Below, in pieces: positions 7,082 to 14,546 of a stretch of DNA of 35,329 nucleotides. Within the stretch, counting starts at the first letter, position 1; every line of letters starts with the position of its first letter. Under the pieces are notes generated by a model that worked only from the letters and a program-made list of their open reading frames with translations, was not told the origin of the DNA and did not search any database. Location of the stretch: contig CAZNYC010000030.1 of the NCBI GenBank assembly GCA_964577175.1, forward strand, positions 1 to 35,329, given 5' to 3'. The position numbers and the translations under genes were made by a program. The DNA comes from BS750m-G62 sp964577175. GTDB taxonomy: Bacteria > Planctomycetota > Phycisphaerae > FEN-1346.

Positions 7082-9049
7082 ATGAATAGCCTCATGAAGA
7101 ACGCAGCGGTCCTGGCCGTCGTACTGGCCCTGGCCATGGCCGGCCAGGCGCAGGCTGCCCGGGTCGGAACGGCCGTGACGGACCACATCGACAGCACCAG
7201 CGGGGTCGGCGGTGTCGTCACTTGGACGAAAGCCGGCAGCCCGTACTACCTGACCAAGCCGATTTACGTCCGCGACGGCGGCACGCTCGTCATCGAAGCC
7301 GGCGTCGTCGTCATGACCTACGACGAGCATGACGGCGGCCTGGTGGTCACCCGCGACGGCCAGATTTTCGCCGAGGGCACCGAGGCCGAGCCGATCATCA
7401 TGACCAGCGCCCAGGACGTGGCCACGTGGGACGGCACCGTCTCTGACGTGGATCCTCCCGCCCAAGTCACCGAGATCTCCACGGTCGGCGACCCGAAGAC
7501 GGGCACCTGGCGGATGTCCGCCAACGAGTGGCGGAACCTGACCATCCTCGGGCGCGGTGTCATCTCCGCCTCGTGGTTCGATGCGGACGGCGACTCCAAG
7601 CCCGGCGAGCCCGCCCCCGTGGGCCCCGCCACCGACGGCGACCCGTACAACCCCGGCCCGACCCAGGGCTTCACGGCCGCCGACGACTACGTCGACGGCA
7701 CGGCGCAGAAGCAGATGGAAGGCCTCGCCTCCGGCGAAGGCATCACCGACGACGACACCCGCTACGGCGGCGCCGACGACGATCACGACGCGGGCTGCCT
7801 CCGGTACGTCTCGTTCCGGTACACCGGCCGCGTCCTCGGCGAGGGCGACGAACTGAACGGCCTCTCGATGGGCGGCATCGGCCGCGAAACCGAGGTCGAC
7901 CACATCGACATCATGAACAACGTCGACGACGGCATCGAGACGTGGGGCGGCACCGTCTGCTACAAGTACGTCAACATCTGGAACATCGGCGACGACTCGT
8001 TCGATTGCGACCAGGGCTGGCGCGGCAAGGCGCAATTCGGCCTCATCGTCCAGGGCTACTCCCTCGACGCGAAGCAGGGCTCCGGTTCGGGCGACAACTG
8101 CATCGAGCACGACGGCGCCGAGCAGTCCGACGTCCAGCCGCGCACCACTTCCACGATCTACAACTTCACTGTCATCGGTGAGCCGAACAGCGGCGACGAC
8201 GGCACGGCGTGGCGCGACAACGCCCGTGTCCAGTATCGCAAGTGCATCTGGATCGACTGTGGCGAGAAACTCGTCCAGTGGGACGACACCGACGGCGACG
8301 GCGGCCGGGGCTACGGTTTCGACGGCGACCTCGACGGCGCCGGCGGCTCCCCCGCCCCCCACGCTCCGACCCACACCTGGCTCGAGGCCTGGACGACCGA
8401 CTGGGACGTTCTGCCGACCATCAACGCCGGTGCCGGCGACTTTGCCCCCTCGGAGCTTTACTGGGTGCAGACCTCCGGCAAACTGTGCGAGATCGTCGAC
8501 TCGGTGTGGTACAACCTCGGCTCCGGCCTGGGCGACGCCCCCGTCGACCTGACCGACCCCATGTACGACAACCAGGCGGACTCGGTTCTTCCGATTGCTC
8601 ACCTCGTGCGCGAAACGCCCGGCTTCATCAACGAGACCGGTCTGTTCCAGCGGGTCATCGAACTCGACCCGCGGGCCGATTCCGACGCCGCCACCAGCGC
8701 CGCCCGGTACGATCCGTATGAGGTAGCCTGCGGCTTCTTTGCAAACACGCCGTACCGCGGCGCGATGAGCAAAGACGTGAACTGGGCCGAAGGGTGGACC
8801 GCGGCTGATGCGTTCGGGTTCTTCACCAGCACCACCACGGTGGAAGACCCGGACGGCACGGTCGTGATGAGCCCGGCGATGTTCTTCGACAGCGTCGAGG
8901 GCGTCGTCTACACGGTGGAATCCTCGGAGGACATGAAGACGTGGACTCCGATCTGCACCGTGGTCGGCACCGGCGAGCGGATGTCGGTGGCGGACGTGAT
9001 CGAGAACCTGGATCAGGAATCCAAGTTCTATCGCGTGATCGCTCAGTAA
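7082..9049 (+). CDS. exported acidic parallel beta-helix protein
   Basis: This gene encodes 655 residues. The start at 7082 gives a proper signal peptide (MNSLMKNAAVLAVVLALAMAGQAQAA) behind GAAAGGA; an in-frame ATG at 7046 would add 12 unlikely residues. The mature protein begins with YYLTKPIYVRDGGTLVIEAG, followed by EGTEAEPIIMTSA and WRNLTILGRGVI. Further on are LRYVSFRYTG, DELNGLSMGG, VDDGIETWGG and DDSFDCDQGW. These rungs are typical of the large exported right-handed beta-helix family often found with TonB receptors. The protein is very acidic, with Asp/Gly clusters (DTDGDGG, DADGDSK) that look like calcium sites. The last 75 residues (VYTVESSEDMKTW ... SKFYRVIAQ) form a separate small beta domain that may be a sorting or binding module. 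It is a candidate substrate or partner of the downstream systems, by position only. Confidence 0.75.
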   Translation: MNSLMKNAAVLAVVLALAMAGQAQAARVGTAVTDHIDSTSGVGGVVTWTKAGSPYYLTKPIYVRDGGTLVIEAGVVVMTYDEHDGGLVVTRDGQIFAEGTEAEPIIMTSAQDVATWDGTVSDVDPPAQVTEISTVGDPKTGTWRMSANEWRNLTILGRGVISASWFDADGDSKPGEPAPVGPATDGDPYNPGPTQGFTAADDYVDGTAQKQMEGLASGEGITDDDTRYGGADDDHDAGCLRYVSFRYTGRVLGEGDELNGLSMGGIGRETEVDHIDIMNNVDDGIETWGGTVCYKYVNIWNIGDDSFDCDQGWRGKAQFGLIVQGYSLDAKQGSGSGDNCIEHDGAEQSDVQPRTTSTIYNFTVIGEPNSGDDGTAWRDNARVQYRKCIWIDCGEKLVQWDDTDGDGGRGYGFDGDLDGAGGSPAPHAPTHTWLEAWTTDWDVLPTINAGAGDFAPSELYWVQTSGKLCEIVDSVWYNLGSGLGDAPVDLTDPMYDNQADSVLPIAHLVRETPGFINETGLFQRVIELDPRADSDAATSAARYDPYEVACGFFANTPYRGAMSKDVNWAEGWTAADAFGFFTSTTTVEDPDGTVVMSPAMFFDSVEGVVYTVESSEDMKTWTPICTVVGTGERMSVADVIENLDQESKFYRVIAQ

Positions 9050-9077
9050 CATCCGGTTTGTCGTGTGACGTGATGGA

Positions 9078-9120
9078 AAGAGATCTGATGGCAGGCCATA
9101 CGCCTGCCATCAGGTCTCTT
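9078..9120 (+). terminator. 19-bp hairpin, attenuator or terminator
   Basis: The arms 9078-9096 and 9102-9120 pair over 19 positions with a single G-U wobble and a five-base loop (CATAC). It is by far the strongest hairpin seen in the window, and lies alone in the 92-base gap between the beta-helix gene and the next gene. The right arm ends in TCTCTT without a long T-run. It could partly terminate transcription, or protect the upstream mRNA so that the three exported proteins are made in excess over the membrane machinery. Confidence 0.65.
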
Positions 9121-9141
9121 CACCTGGAAAGGGAGCCTGTC

Positions 9142-10425
9142 ATGACGGATTGTAGGGGCCCATGGCTTCTGGCGGCCGCGGTGATGCTCGGTCTGCTGCC
9201 GGCGGCCTGCGACGCGACGGCGGGAGAGGATGCCGCAGACCGCCGCACGGCCGCCGTCGAAGGGGCCGGCCTCACGGACGCACCGCTGCCGGCGTGGCGG
9301 ACCGAACTGCTTCAGATTGCCTTCGAGACGGGATCGGCGTTTCCCCTGAAACCGTTTGCGAAGAACCGCGCTCGCGCCCAGCAGCAGGTGGTCGAAGCGT
9401 GCCTGCAACTGGATCAGCCGAAGCGGGCCGCGACGTACATCGCGGCGATTTCGAACTGGCGCCGCGGCATGGGCTACGCTCACCTGGCGTTCCACCTGGC
9501 CGAGCGCGGCCAGGGAGACAAGGCCGAGCCGTACCTGGGCCTGGCGGGGAAGCATGGGACCGACCCGCTGCTGGAGTGGCGGGCGGACCGCGTCCGGGTG
9601 CGGATGGCGCAGGCTTACGCCCTGCTCGGCCACGCGGAAAGGGCGGCACACTTCGAGAAGGACGTCGTGCCGTCGGAACAGGGCAAGGTATTGGCGGCCA
9701 AGGTGGCCTCTGCCGAGGAGGATCGTTTCGAGGCGCACATGCGGGAGGTGGACCACCTGATTTCCGAGAAGCACATGGACAGTACGACGAACGCGCTGGA
9801 ATCGTCCGCTGAGATTTACGATCGCTACTTCGCGGACCCGCCGCGGCGGGCGCTCGTGGAGGAGAAAATGCGGACGGCCTTCACCACGCTTCCCCCCTTT
9901 GCCCGGATCGATTTGCTGCTCGAGATGGCCGGCGTTGCCGTGGAACGAGGGGACCGCGGCAAGGCGGAGGAACTGGTCGACGAGGCTCGCCAGATTCTCC
10001 AGACGCACCGCTGGCCGCTCGAGTACCGCATCCCGCTGACCGCGCGGGTGGCGGCGTGGCATTTCCGGGCCGGCGCCGAAGCGAAAGGCCGAGCCGGCGC
10101 GAAGGCGGCGCTGGCGTTGTACGAAGCGAACCGCGACGACACCCGCTCCATGCACCGGGCCGGACTGCTCCGGCCCGTGGCGGAAGCGTATCACGCGATG
10201 GGCCGGAAGGCGACCGCGCTCGGTCTCTACCGGCAGGCGGTCGAGGAGGGGTTTCGTAACACCGCGATCCGGCCACGCATCGACGACCTCGTAGACACCT
10301 GTTGCTCGATGGCGCTAGCTACCGTCGAGCCGGATACCGAACTGTTGGCGCGGATGCGCGAGATTCGTACGGCAATCCTGGCGGAGGCCCGGCGGGTGCA
10401 GGAGGCGACGAACGAGCAGTGGTGA
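9142..10425 (+). CDS. exported helical-repeat (TPR-like) protein
   Basis: This gene encodes 427 residues starting behind GAAAGGGAG. The N-terminal signal segment (PWLLAAAVMLGLLPAACDATAG) contains a Cys, but LPAAC is not a good lipobox, so it may be periplasmic rather than a lipoprotein. The rest is helical repeats resembling TPRs, for example HLAERGQGDKAEPYLGLA, RMAQAYALLGHAERAAHFEK, VERGDRGKAEELVDEARQIL and EAYHAMGRKATALGLYRQAV. The frame is open further upstream into the preceding gene, but that part has no protein character. Its stop overlaps the start of the TonB-dependent receptor, so the two are translationally coupled. It may be a periplasmic accessory or scaffold for the receptor; the function is not known. 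Confidence 0.65.
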   Translation: MTDCRGPWLLAAAVMLGLLPAACDATAGEDAADRRTAAVEGAGLTDAPLPAWRTELLQIAFETGSAFPLKPFAKNRARAQQQVVEACLQLDQPKRAATYIAAISNWRRGMGYAHLAFHLAERGQGDKAEPYLGLAGKHGTDPLLEWRADRVRVRMAQAYALLGHAERAAHFEKDVVPSEQGKVLAAKVASAEEDRFEAHMREVDHLISEKHMDSTTNALESSAEIYDRYFADPPRRALVEEKMRTAFTTLPPFARIDLLLEMAGVAVERGDRGKAEELVDEARQILQTHRWPLEYRIPLTARVAAWHFRAGAEAKGRAGAKAALALYEANRDDTRSMHRAGLLRPVAEAYHAMGRKATALGLYRQAVEEGFRNTAIRPRIDDLVDTCCSMALATVEPDTELLARMREIRTAILAEARRVQEATNEQW

Positions 10426-13400
10426 CACGGCGATGGCCGGGCTGGAGCGTTCTCGGATGCTTGCTTCTGTTTGCCGCGACGGCGTCGGCGGCAGAACAGG
10501 CAGGGTCGATCCGTGGCGTGGTGTACGACGCGGAGTTTGACACGCCATTGCCGCTCGTGCAGGTCACGATTGCCGAAACGGGGCAGAAGGCCAAAGGCAC
10601 CGAGGAGGGCAACTACGTCTTCCCCCAGGTGCCATCGGGCACCTATACGCTGGTGTTTTCGAAGGAAGGGTACACGCGGCAAGTGAAGGGCGACGTGGCG
10701 GTCACGGCCGGGCAGATGACGGAAGTGAACGCCCAGTTGTCAGGGGAGTTCACTGAGATGGAGGAGTTCGTCGTCCAGGACGTGCGGATCGGCGGCCCCT
10801 CCGAACGCGCCCTGCTGGAACTGCGCATGGAAAGCCCTGCCCTGATGGATTCCATCGGCGCCGAACTGATGAGCCGGGCCGGCGCCAGCGACGCCGCCGG
10901 CGCCCTGAAACTCGTGGCCGGGGCGACCGTCCAGGAAGGCAAGTTCGCCGTCATCCGCGGGCTGCCCGACCGGTTCGTCAATTCCCAGTTGAACGGCATC
11001 CGGTTGCCGAGCGCCGACGCCGACACCCGGGCCGTGGAACTCGACCAGTTCCCGGCGGCGGCCATCGAAAGCGTCCAGGTCAGCAAGACCTTCACCCCGG
11101 ACCAGCAGGGCGACGCCTCCGGCGGGGCCGTCAACGTCGTCCTCAAGGGCGTGCCGGACGAAGCCGTCTTCAAGTTCCGCATGGGCACGGGGTTCAACTC
11201 CCAGGTGGCCGGCGAGAAGGATTTCCTGACCTACCACGGCGGGGGCGTGGACTTCTGGGGTGAGGACGACCGCCCCGTCCCGACGAGCGAGGCCCAGGCC
11301 AACGTGTTCGAGGCCGCCGGCGTCTCCTTCGACCGGGCCCCCATGGACTACAAGTGGTCCGTCACCGGCGGCGGGAATTACGTCTTCGACACGGGCACCA
11401 AGATCGGCGCCATTGGCAGTTTCTTCTACGAGCGCGACAGCGAGTACTACGACGAGGGCATCGACGATTCTCTCATGATGACCGCCCGCAACACCATGGT
11501 GCCGCAGACCGGCGGGAAGGCGTTCAACTTCGACAGACGGTCCTCCCTCCTCGACATGGCCCAGGGTGCCACGGAGGTGAAGTGGGGCGGACTGGCCGGC
11601 GTCGGCATCGAGACCGAAAACCATAAACTCGACCTCATCTTCCTGCATACCCAAACCACGACGGACACCGCCACCCTGGCCGAGGACACGCGCGGCAAGC
11701 AGTTTTTCTATCCGGGGCACGACCCGAACGATCCGACGACGCCCGGCCACAAGGACGGCGGCGAGATCCTCGTCAACGACGTACCCTGGCTCCGGCGCGA
11801 GACCCTCAAGTACACGGAGCGCACGACCCAGACCCTCCAGTTGAAGGGCCGGCACACGCTGCCCATTCCGGAGTGGGGCGTCGACGGCCTCCTCATGTTC
11901 CTGCCGCCCGAAATCGACTGGACCCGCGCCTTCAGCAAGGCCACGCGCTACGAACCGGACGAGCGGCAGTTCGGGTCCGTGTATCAACCGGCCCACCCGA
12001 ACATTCCGCAGTTCATGCCGGCTCGCTTCTACCCCCTGAAGCCGGGCTCCTCCTTTGCGCTCGGCAATTTCTACCGCATGTGGACGGAGATCGTGGAGGA
12101 AAGCGACCAGTATTCCGTCAACCTGAAACTGCCGTTCGAGCAGTGGACCGGGGACGAAGGTTACGTGAAACTGGGCGTCTTCAGCGACCAGGTCGACCGC
12201 ACGTACGACCAGGACACCTTCTTCAACGAGGGGCAGGGCGGCGCCTGGCCCGAACTGCCGCCGCCGTTCGGCAGCGGCCCGGCCGGCGACGTGTCCTGGA
12301 ATGCCTACTTCAGCCAGGGGTTCGCCTCCTGGGCGAATGCCCTCCCGCTCGTCGAGGGCAACGTGGACGTCGACTACGACGGCGAGCAGAACGTCTCCGC
12401 CTGGTATTACATGATGGATCTGCCGCTCGTCTCCATGCTGAAGGTCATCGGCGGTGTACGGTACGAGACCACCGAAATCGGCATCGTCAATTTCCCCGAC
12501 CCCGGAGCCGAGATGATCGACCCCGAGACGGGGGCCCGGCGCGTCGCCGACCCGGACGAGATCAACGTCACGTACGAGCAGGAGGACATGCTGCCCTCGC
12601 TGGGTTTCGTGTTTACGCCCATCGACGAGGTCACGGTCCGCGGCTCGCGGACCCAGACGGTGGCCCGGCAGGTCTTCAAGGAACTCACGCCCATCAAGCA
12701 GCAGGAGTATCTCGGGGGCGACATCTACATCGGCAACCCCGACCTGGATATGCCTTCGCTCGAGAACTTCGACCTGCGCCTCGACTACCGCCCGTACGAG
12801 GGCGGGCTGGTTTCCATCTCCTGGTTCAAGAAGGAAATCAAGGACCCCATCGAAAACGTCCAACGGGCTACCGTGGCCGGCTTCACGTTCATGACGCCCA
12901 TGAACTTCCCGAAGGGGACCCTCCAGGGCTGGGAGTTCGAGATGCGGCAGGACCTGGGCCACTTCTGGGACGCCTTGAAGGGCCTGGCCGTCGGCGCCAA
13001 CGCGACCTTCATCGATTCCGAGGTGGTCATCCCGCCCGAAGAGCGGTCCGCCGCCGAGAAGTTGACCACCCGCGACATGACCAACGCCCCGGAGTACCTC
13101 TACAACCTCTACGCCACCTACGACCTGGAGCAGACCGGCACGCAGTTCACCCTGTTCTACACGTTCAAGGGCGACACCCTGATTGCCGGCACCCAGGGCT
13201 CGCCGGTCGTGCCGTACCCGTTCGCCCCGAGCGTCTATGCCAAGGAATACGGCACCCTGAACCTGAGCGTCGTCCAGCGGATCGGCGAACACATCAAACT
13301 GAAGTTCGCCGCCAAGAACCTGACCAACCCGGAAATCGAAACGGTGTACCGGTCCTGGCTCCTGAACGATGACGTGACGAAGACCTCCTACACCAAGGGC

Positions 13401-13442
13401 ATCGATTACTCGATTGGCATCAGCGCGGAGTGGACCTTCTAG
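10422..13442 (+). CDS. TonB-dependent receptor with N-terminal regulatory-like domain
   Basis: This gene encodes about 1006 residues of an outer-membrane beta-barrel that moves substrate using energy delivered by TonB. The signal peptide is residues 1-24. Residues 28-107 form a carboxypeptidase-regulatory-like beta-sandwich (GSIRGVVYDAEFDTPLPLVQ ... GTYTLVFSKEGY). A putative TonB box, EEFVVQ, lies at 115-120. The plug, about 130-243, contains VQEGKFAVIRGLPDRFVNSQ, LNGIRLPSADADTRAVELDQ and GDASGGAVNVVLKG. The barrel ends in SIGISAEWTF with the terminal Phe expected for BAM insertion. The start is one of two consecutive GTG codons (10419, 10422) overlapping the previous stop. The plug wording resembles receptors of Caulobacter/Xanthomonas and Opitutaceae that handle carbohydrates or other large ligands. 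The substrate cannot be told from sequence. Confidence 0.93.
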   Translation: MTRRWPGWSVLGCLLLFAATASAAEQAGSIRGVVYDAEFDTPLPLVQVTIAETGQKAKGTEEGNYVFPQVPSGTYTLVFSKEGYTRQVKGDVAVTAGQMTEVNAQLSGEFTEMEEFVVQDVRIGGPSERALLELRMESPALMDSIGAELMSRAGASDAAGALKLVAGATVQEGKFAVIRGLPDRFVNSQLNGIRLPSADADTRAVELDQFPAAAIESVQVSKTFTPDQQGDASGGAVNVVLKGVPDEAVFKFRMGTGFNSQVAGEKDFLTYHGGGVDFWGEDDRPVPTSEAQANVFEAAGVSFDRAPMDYKWSVTGGGNYVFDTGTKIGAIGSFFYERDSEYYDEGIDDSLMMTARNTMVPQTGGKAFNFDRRSSLLDMAQGATEVKWGGLAGVGIETENHKLDLIFLHTQTTTDTATLAEDTRGKQFFYPGHDPNDPTTPGHKDGGEILVNDVPWLRRETLKYTERTTQTLQLKGRHTLPIPEWGVDGLLMFLPPEIDWTRAFSKATRYEPDERQFGSVYQPAHPNIPQFMPARFYPLKPGSSFALGNFYRMWTEIVEESDQYSVNLKLPFEQWTGDEGYVKLGVFSDQVDRTYDQDTFFNEGQGGAWPELPPPFGSGPAGDVSWNAYFSQGFASWANALPLVEGNVDVDYDGEQNVSAWYYMMDLPLVSMLKVIGGVRYETTEIGIVNFPDPGAEMIDPETGARRVADPDEINVTYEQEDMLPSLGFVFTPIDEVTVRGSRTQTVARQVFKELTPIKQQEYLGGDIYIGNPDLDMPSLENFDLRLDYRPYEGGLVSISWFKKEIKDPIENVQRATVAGFTFMTPMNFPKGTLQGWEFEMRQDLGHFWDALKGLAVGANATFIDSEVVIPPEERSAAEKLTTRDMTNAPEYLYNLYATYDLEQTGTQFTLFYTFKGDTLIAGTQGSPVVPYPFAPSVYAKEYGTLNLSVVQRIGEHIKLKFAAKNLTNPEIETVYRSWLLNDDVTKTSYTKGIDYSIGISAEWTF

Positions 13443-13447
13443 GCCAC

Positions 13448-13465
13448 GCCGGCCCCTCGGCCGGC
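13448..13465 (+). other. 7-bp GC hairpin after the receptor gene
   Basis: GCCGGCC and GGCCGGC flank a CCTC loop five bases after the receptor stop codon. There is no T-tract. It may be an mRNA processing or stability element separating the receptor from the energy-transduction genes. Confidence 0.4.
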
Positions 13466-13493
13466 CGGGTGCGCAGAAAAGGATGGTTCGGCC

Positions 13494-14492
13494 ATGAAAA
13501 CGAAGACGGGAACCCGGACGGCGCGATCCGCGACCGGCATCCGAGCCGCGGGACGCCGCGCAAGCCTGCTGGCGGCCGCAGCCCCGGTGCTGCTTTTCGC
13601 CTTGGCTCTGGCTGCGCCCGCGGCGGCACCGGAGGACGCCCCGGCCGACGCCAAGGGCACGGCTCCTGCCGCCCAGGCCAGCAGCGCCCAGGAGGACGAG
13701 GTCGAGGCGCAAGACGCCGCGCCCGACAGCGCCGACGCGAAACAGGCGGAAACGCCAAAGGGAGACGACGCCCCCGCCGCGGCACCGGCGAAGGCCGTCG
13801 GCGACGTCGACAATACGCGCAAAGCCCTTGAGAAGTGGGTCGAAACCCGCCGCCTCATCGCCGAGGAGAAACGCGACTGGGCCCTCGGACGCGAGATGCT
13901 CAACGAGCGCATCGAACTCGTCAAGCGCGAGATCGCGTCCCTCCGCGACAAGATCCGCAACGCCGAGGAAAGCATCGGCGAGGCGGAAAAGAAACGCGCC
14001 GACCTGGTCGAGACGAACGACAAACTCAAGACGGCCTCCGACCAACTCAACGAGACCGTCATCGCCATGGAGAACCGGACCCGCGAACTGCTCCAGCGGC
14101 TGCCGGACTCGATCCGCGCCGACGTCAAACCCCTCAGCCAGCAGTTCCCGGAAAAGCCCGAGGAAAGCAAACTCTCCCTCGGCATCCGGTTCCAGAACGT
14201 GGTCGGGGTCCTCAACCATCTGAATAAGCGAAACCGCGATATCACCGTCACGAGCGAGGTACGCGAGTTCGAGGACGGCACCTCGGCGGAGGTCACCACC
14301 CTGTACGTCGGTATCAGCCAGGCGTACTACGTGAGCGCCGACGCGACCCTTGCAGGCGTCGGCACCGCCACCGACGAGGGCTGGGTGTGGATGCCGGTCA
14401 ACGAGGCCGCCCCCCAGATCGCCCTGGCCGTTGCCATCCTGAAGAACGAGAAGGTGGCGTCGTTTGTGAGGCTGCCGGTCGAGGTCCATTGA
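13494..14492 (+). CDS. DUF3450-family periplasmic coiled-coil protein
   Basis: This gene encodes 332 residues. A signal segment at about residues 20-44 is followed by an Ala/Asp/Pro-rich spacer to residue 104 and a coiled coil at about 105-200 (KALEKWVETRRLIAEEKRDW, REIASLRDKIRNAEESIGEA). The C-terminal part has LPDSIRADVKPLSQQFP, RFQNVVGVLNHLNKRNRDIT, TLYVGISQAYYVSAD and GWVW, which is the DUF3450 signature as I know it. DUF3450 proteins are encoded next to TtpC, ExbB2, ExbD2 and TonB2 in Vibrio and Shewanella, exactly the context found here. The protein probably acts in the periplasm with the TtpC-like protein; its biochemical role is not established. AAAAGGA precedes the start. The low-complexity spacer is longer than I would expect for the family. 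Confidence 0.8.
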   Translation: MKTKTGTRTARSATGIRAAGRRASLLAAAAPVLLFALALAAPAAAPEDAPADAKGTAPAAQASSAQEDEVEAQDAAPDSADAKQAETPKGDDAPAAAPAKAVGDVDNTRKALEKWVETRRLIAEEKRDWALGREMLNERIELVKREIASLRDKIRNAEESIGEAEKKRADLVETNDKLKTASDQLNETVIAMENRTRELLQRLPDSIRADVKPLSQQFPEKPEESKLSLGIRFQNVVGVLNHLNKRNRDITVTSEVREFEDGTSAEVTTLYVGISQAYYVSADATLAGVGTATDEGWVWMPVNEAAPQIALAVAILKNEKVASFVRLPVEVH

Positions 14493-14546
14493 ATGGGAAG
14501 GGACGCCGTCAGGTCAAGGTCCATCTACCCGCGGAAGCGAGCCATA

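Noticed and set aside
6896..9052. Reverse-strand open frame of about 718 codons opposite the beta-helix gene
   Set aside because: It mirrors the Asp/Gly-rich codons of the + strand gene and has no independent protein features.
8941..9141. Extension of the 9142 gene back into the beta-helix gene
   Set aside because: The extension has no signal peptide and overlaps the beta-helix coding end and the hairpin. ATG 9142 has its own ribosome binding site and gives a signal segment.
10740..14489. Very long reverse-strand open frame (about 1249 codons) across the TonB receptor and DUF3450 genes
   Set aside because: It is antisense to two well-recognised genes. The frame is open because of the GC-rich third positions, and the composition (His, Val, Gly, Arg rich) has no domain I know.
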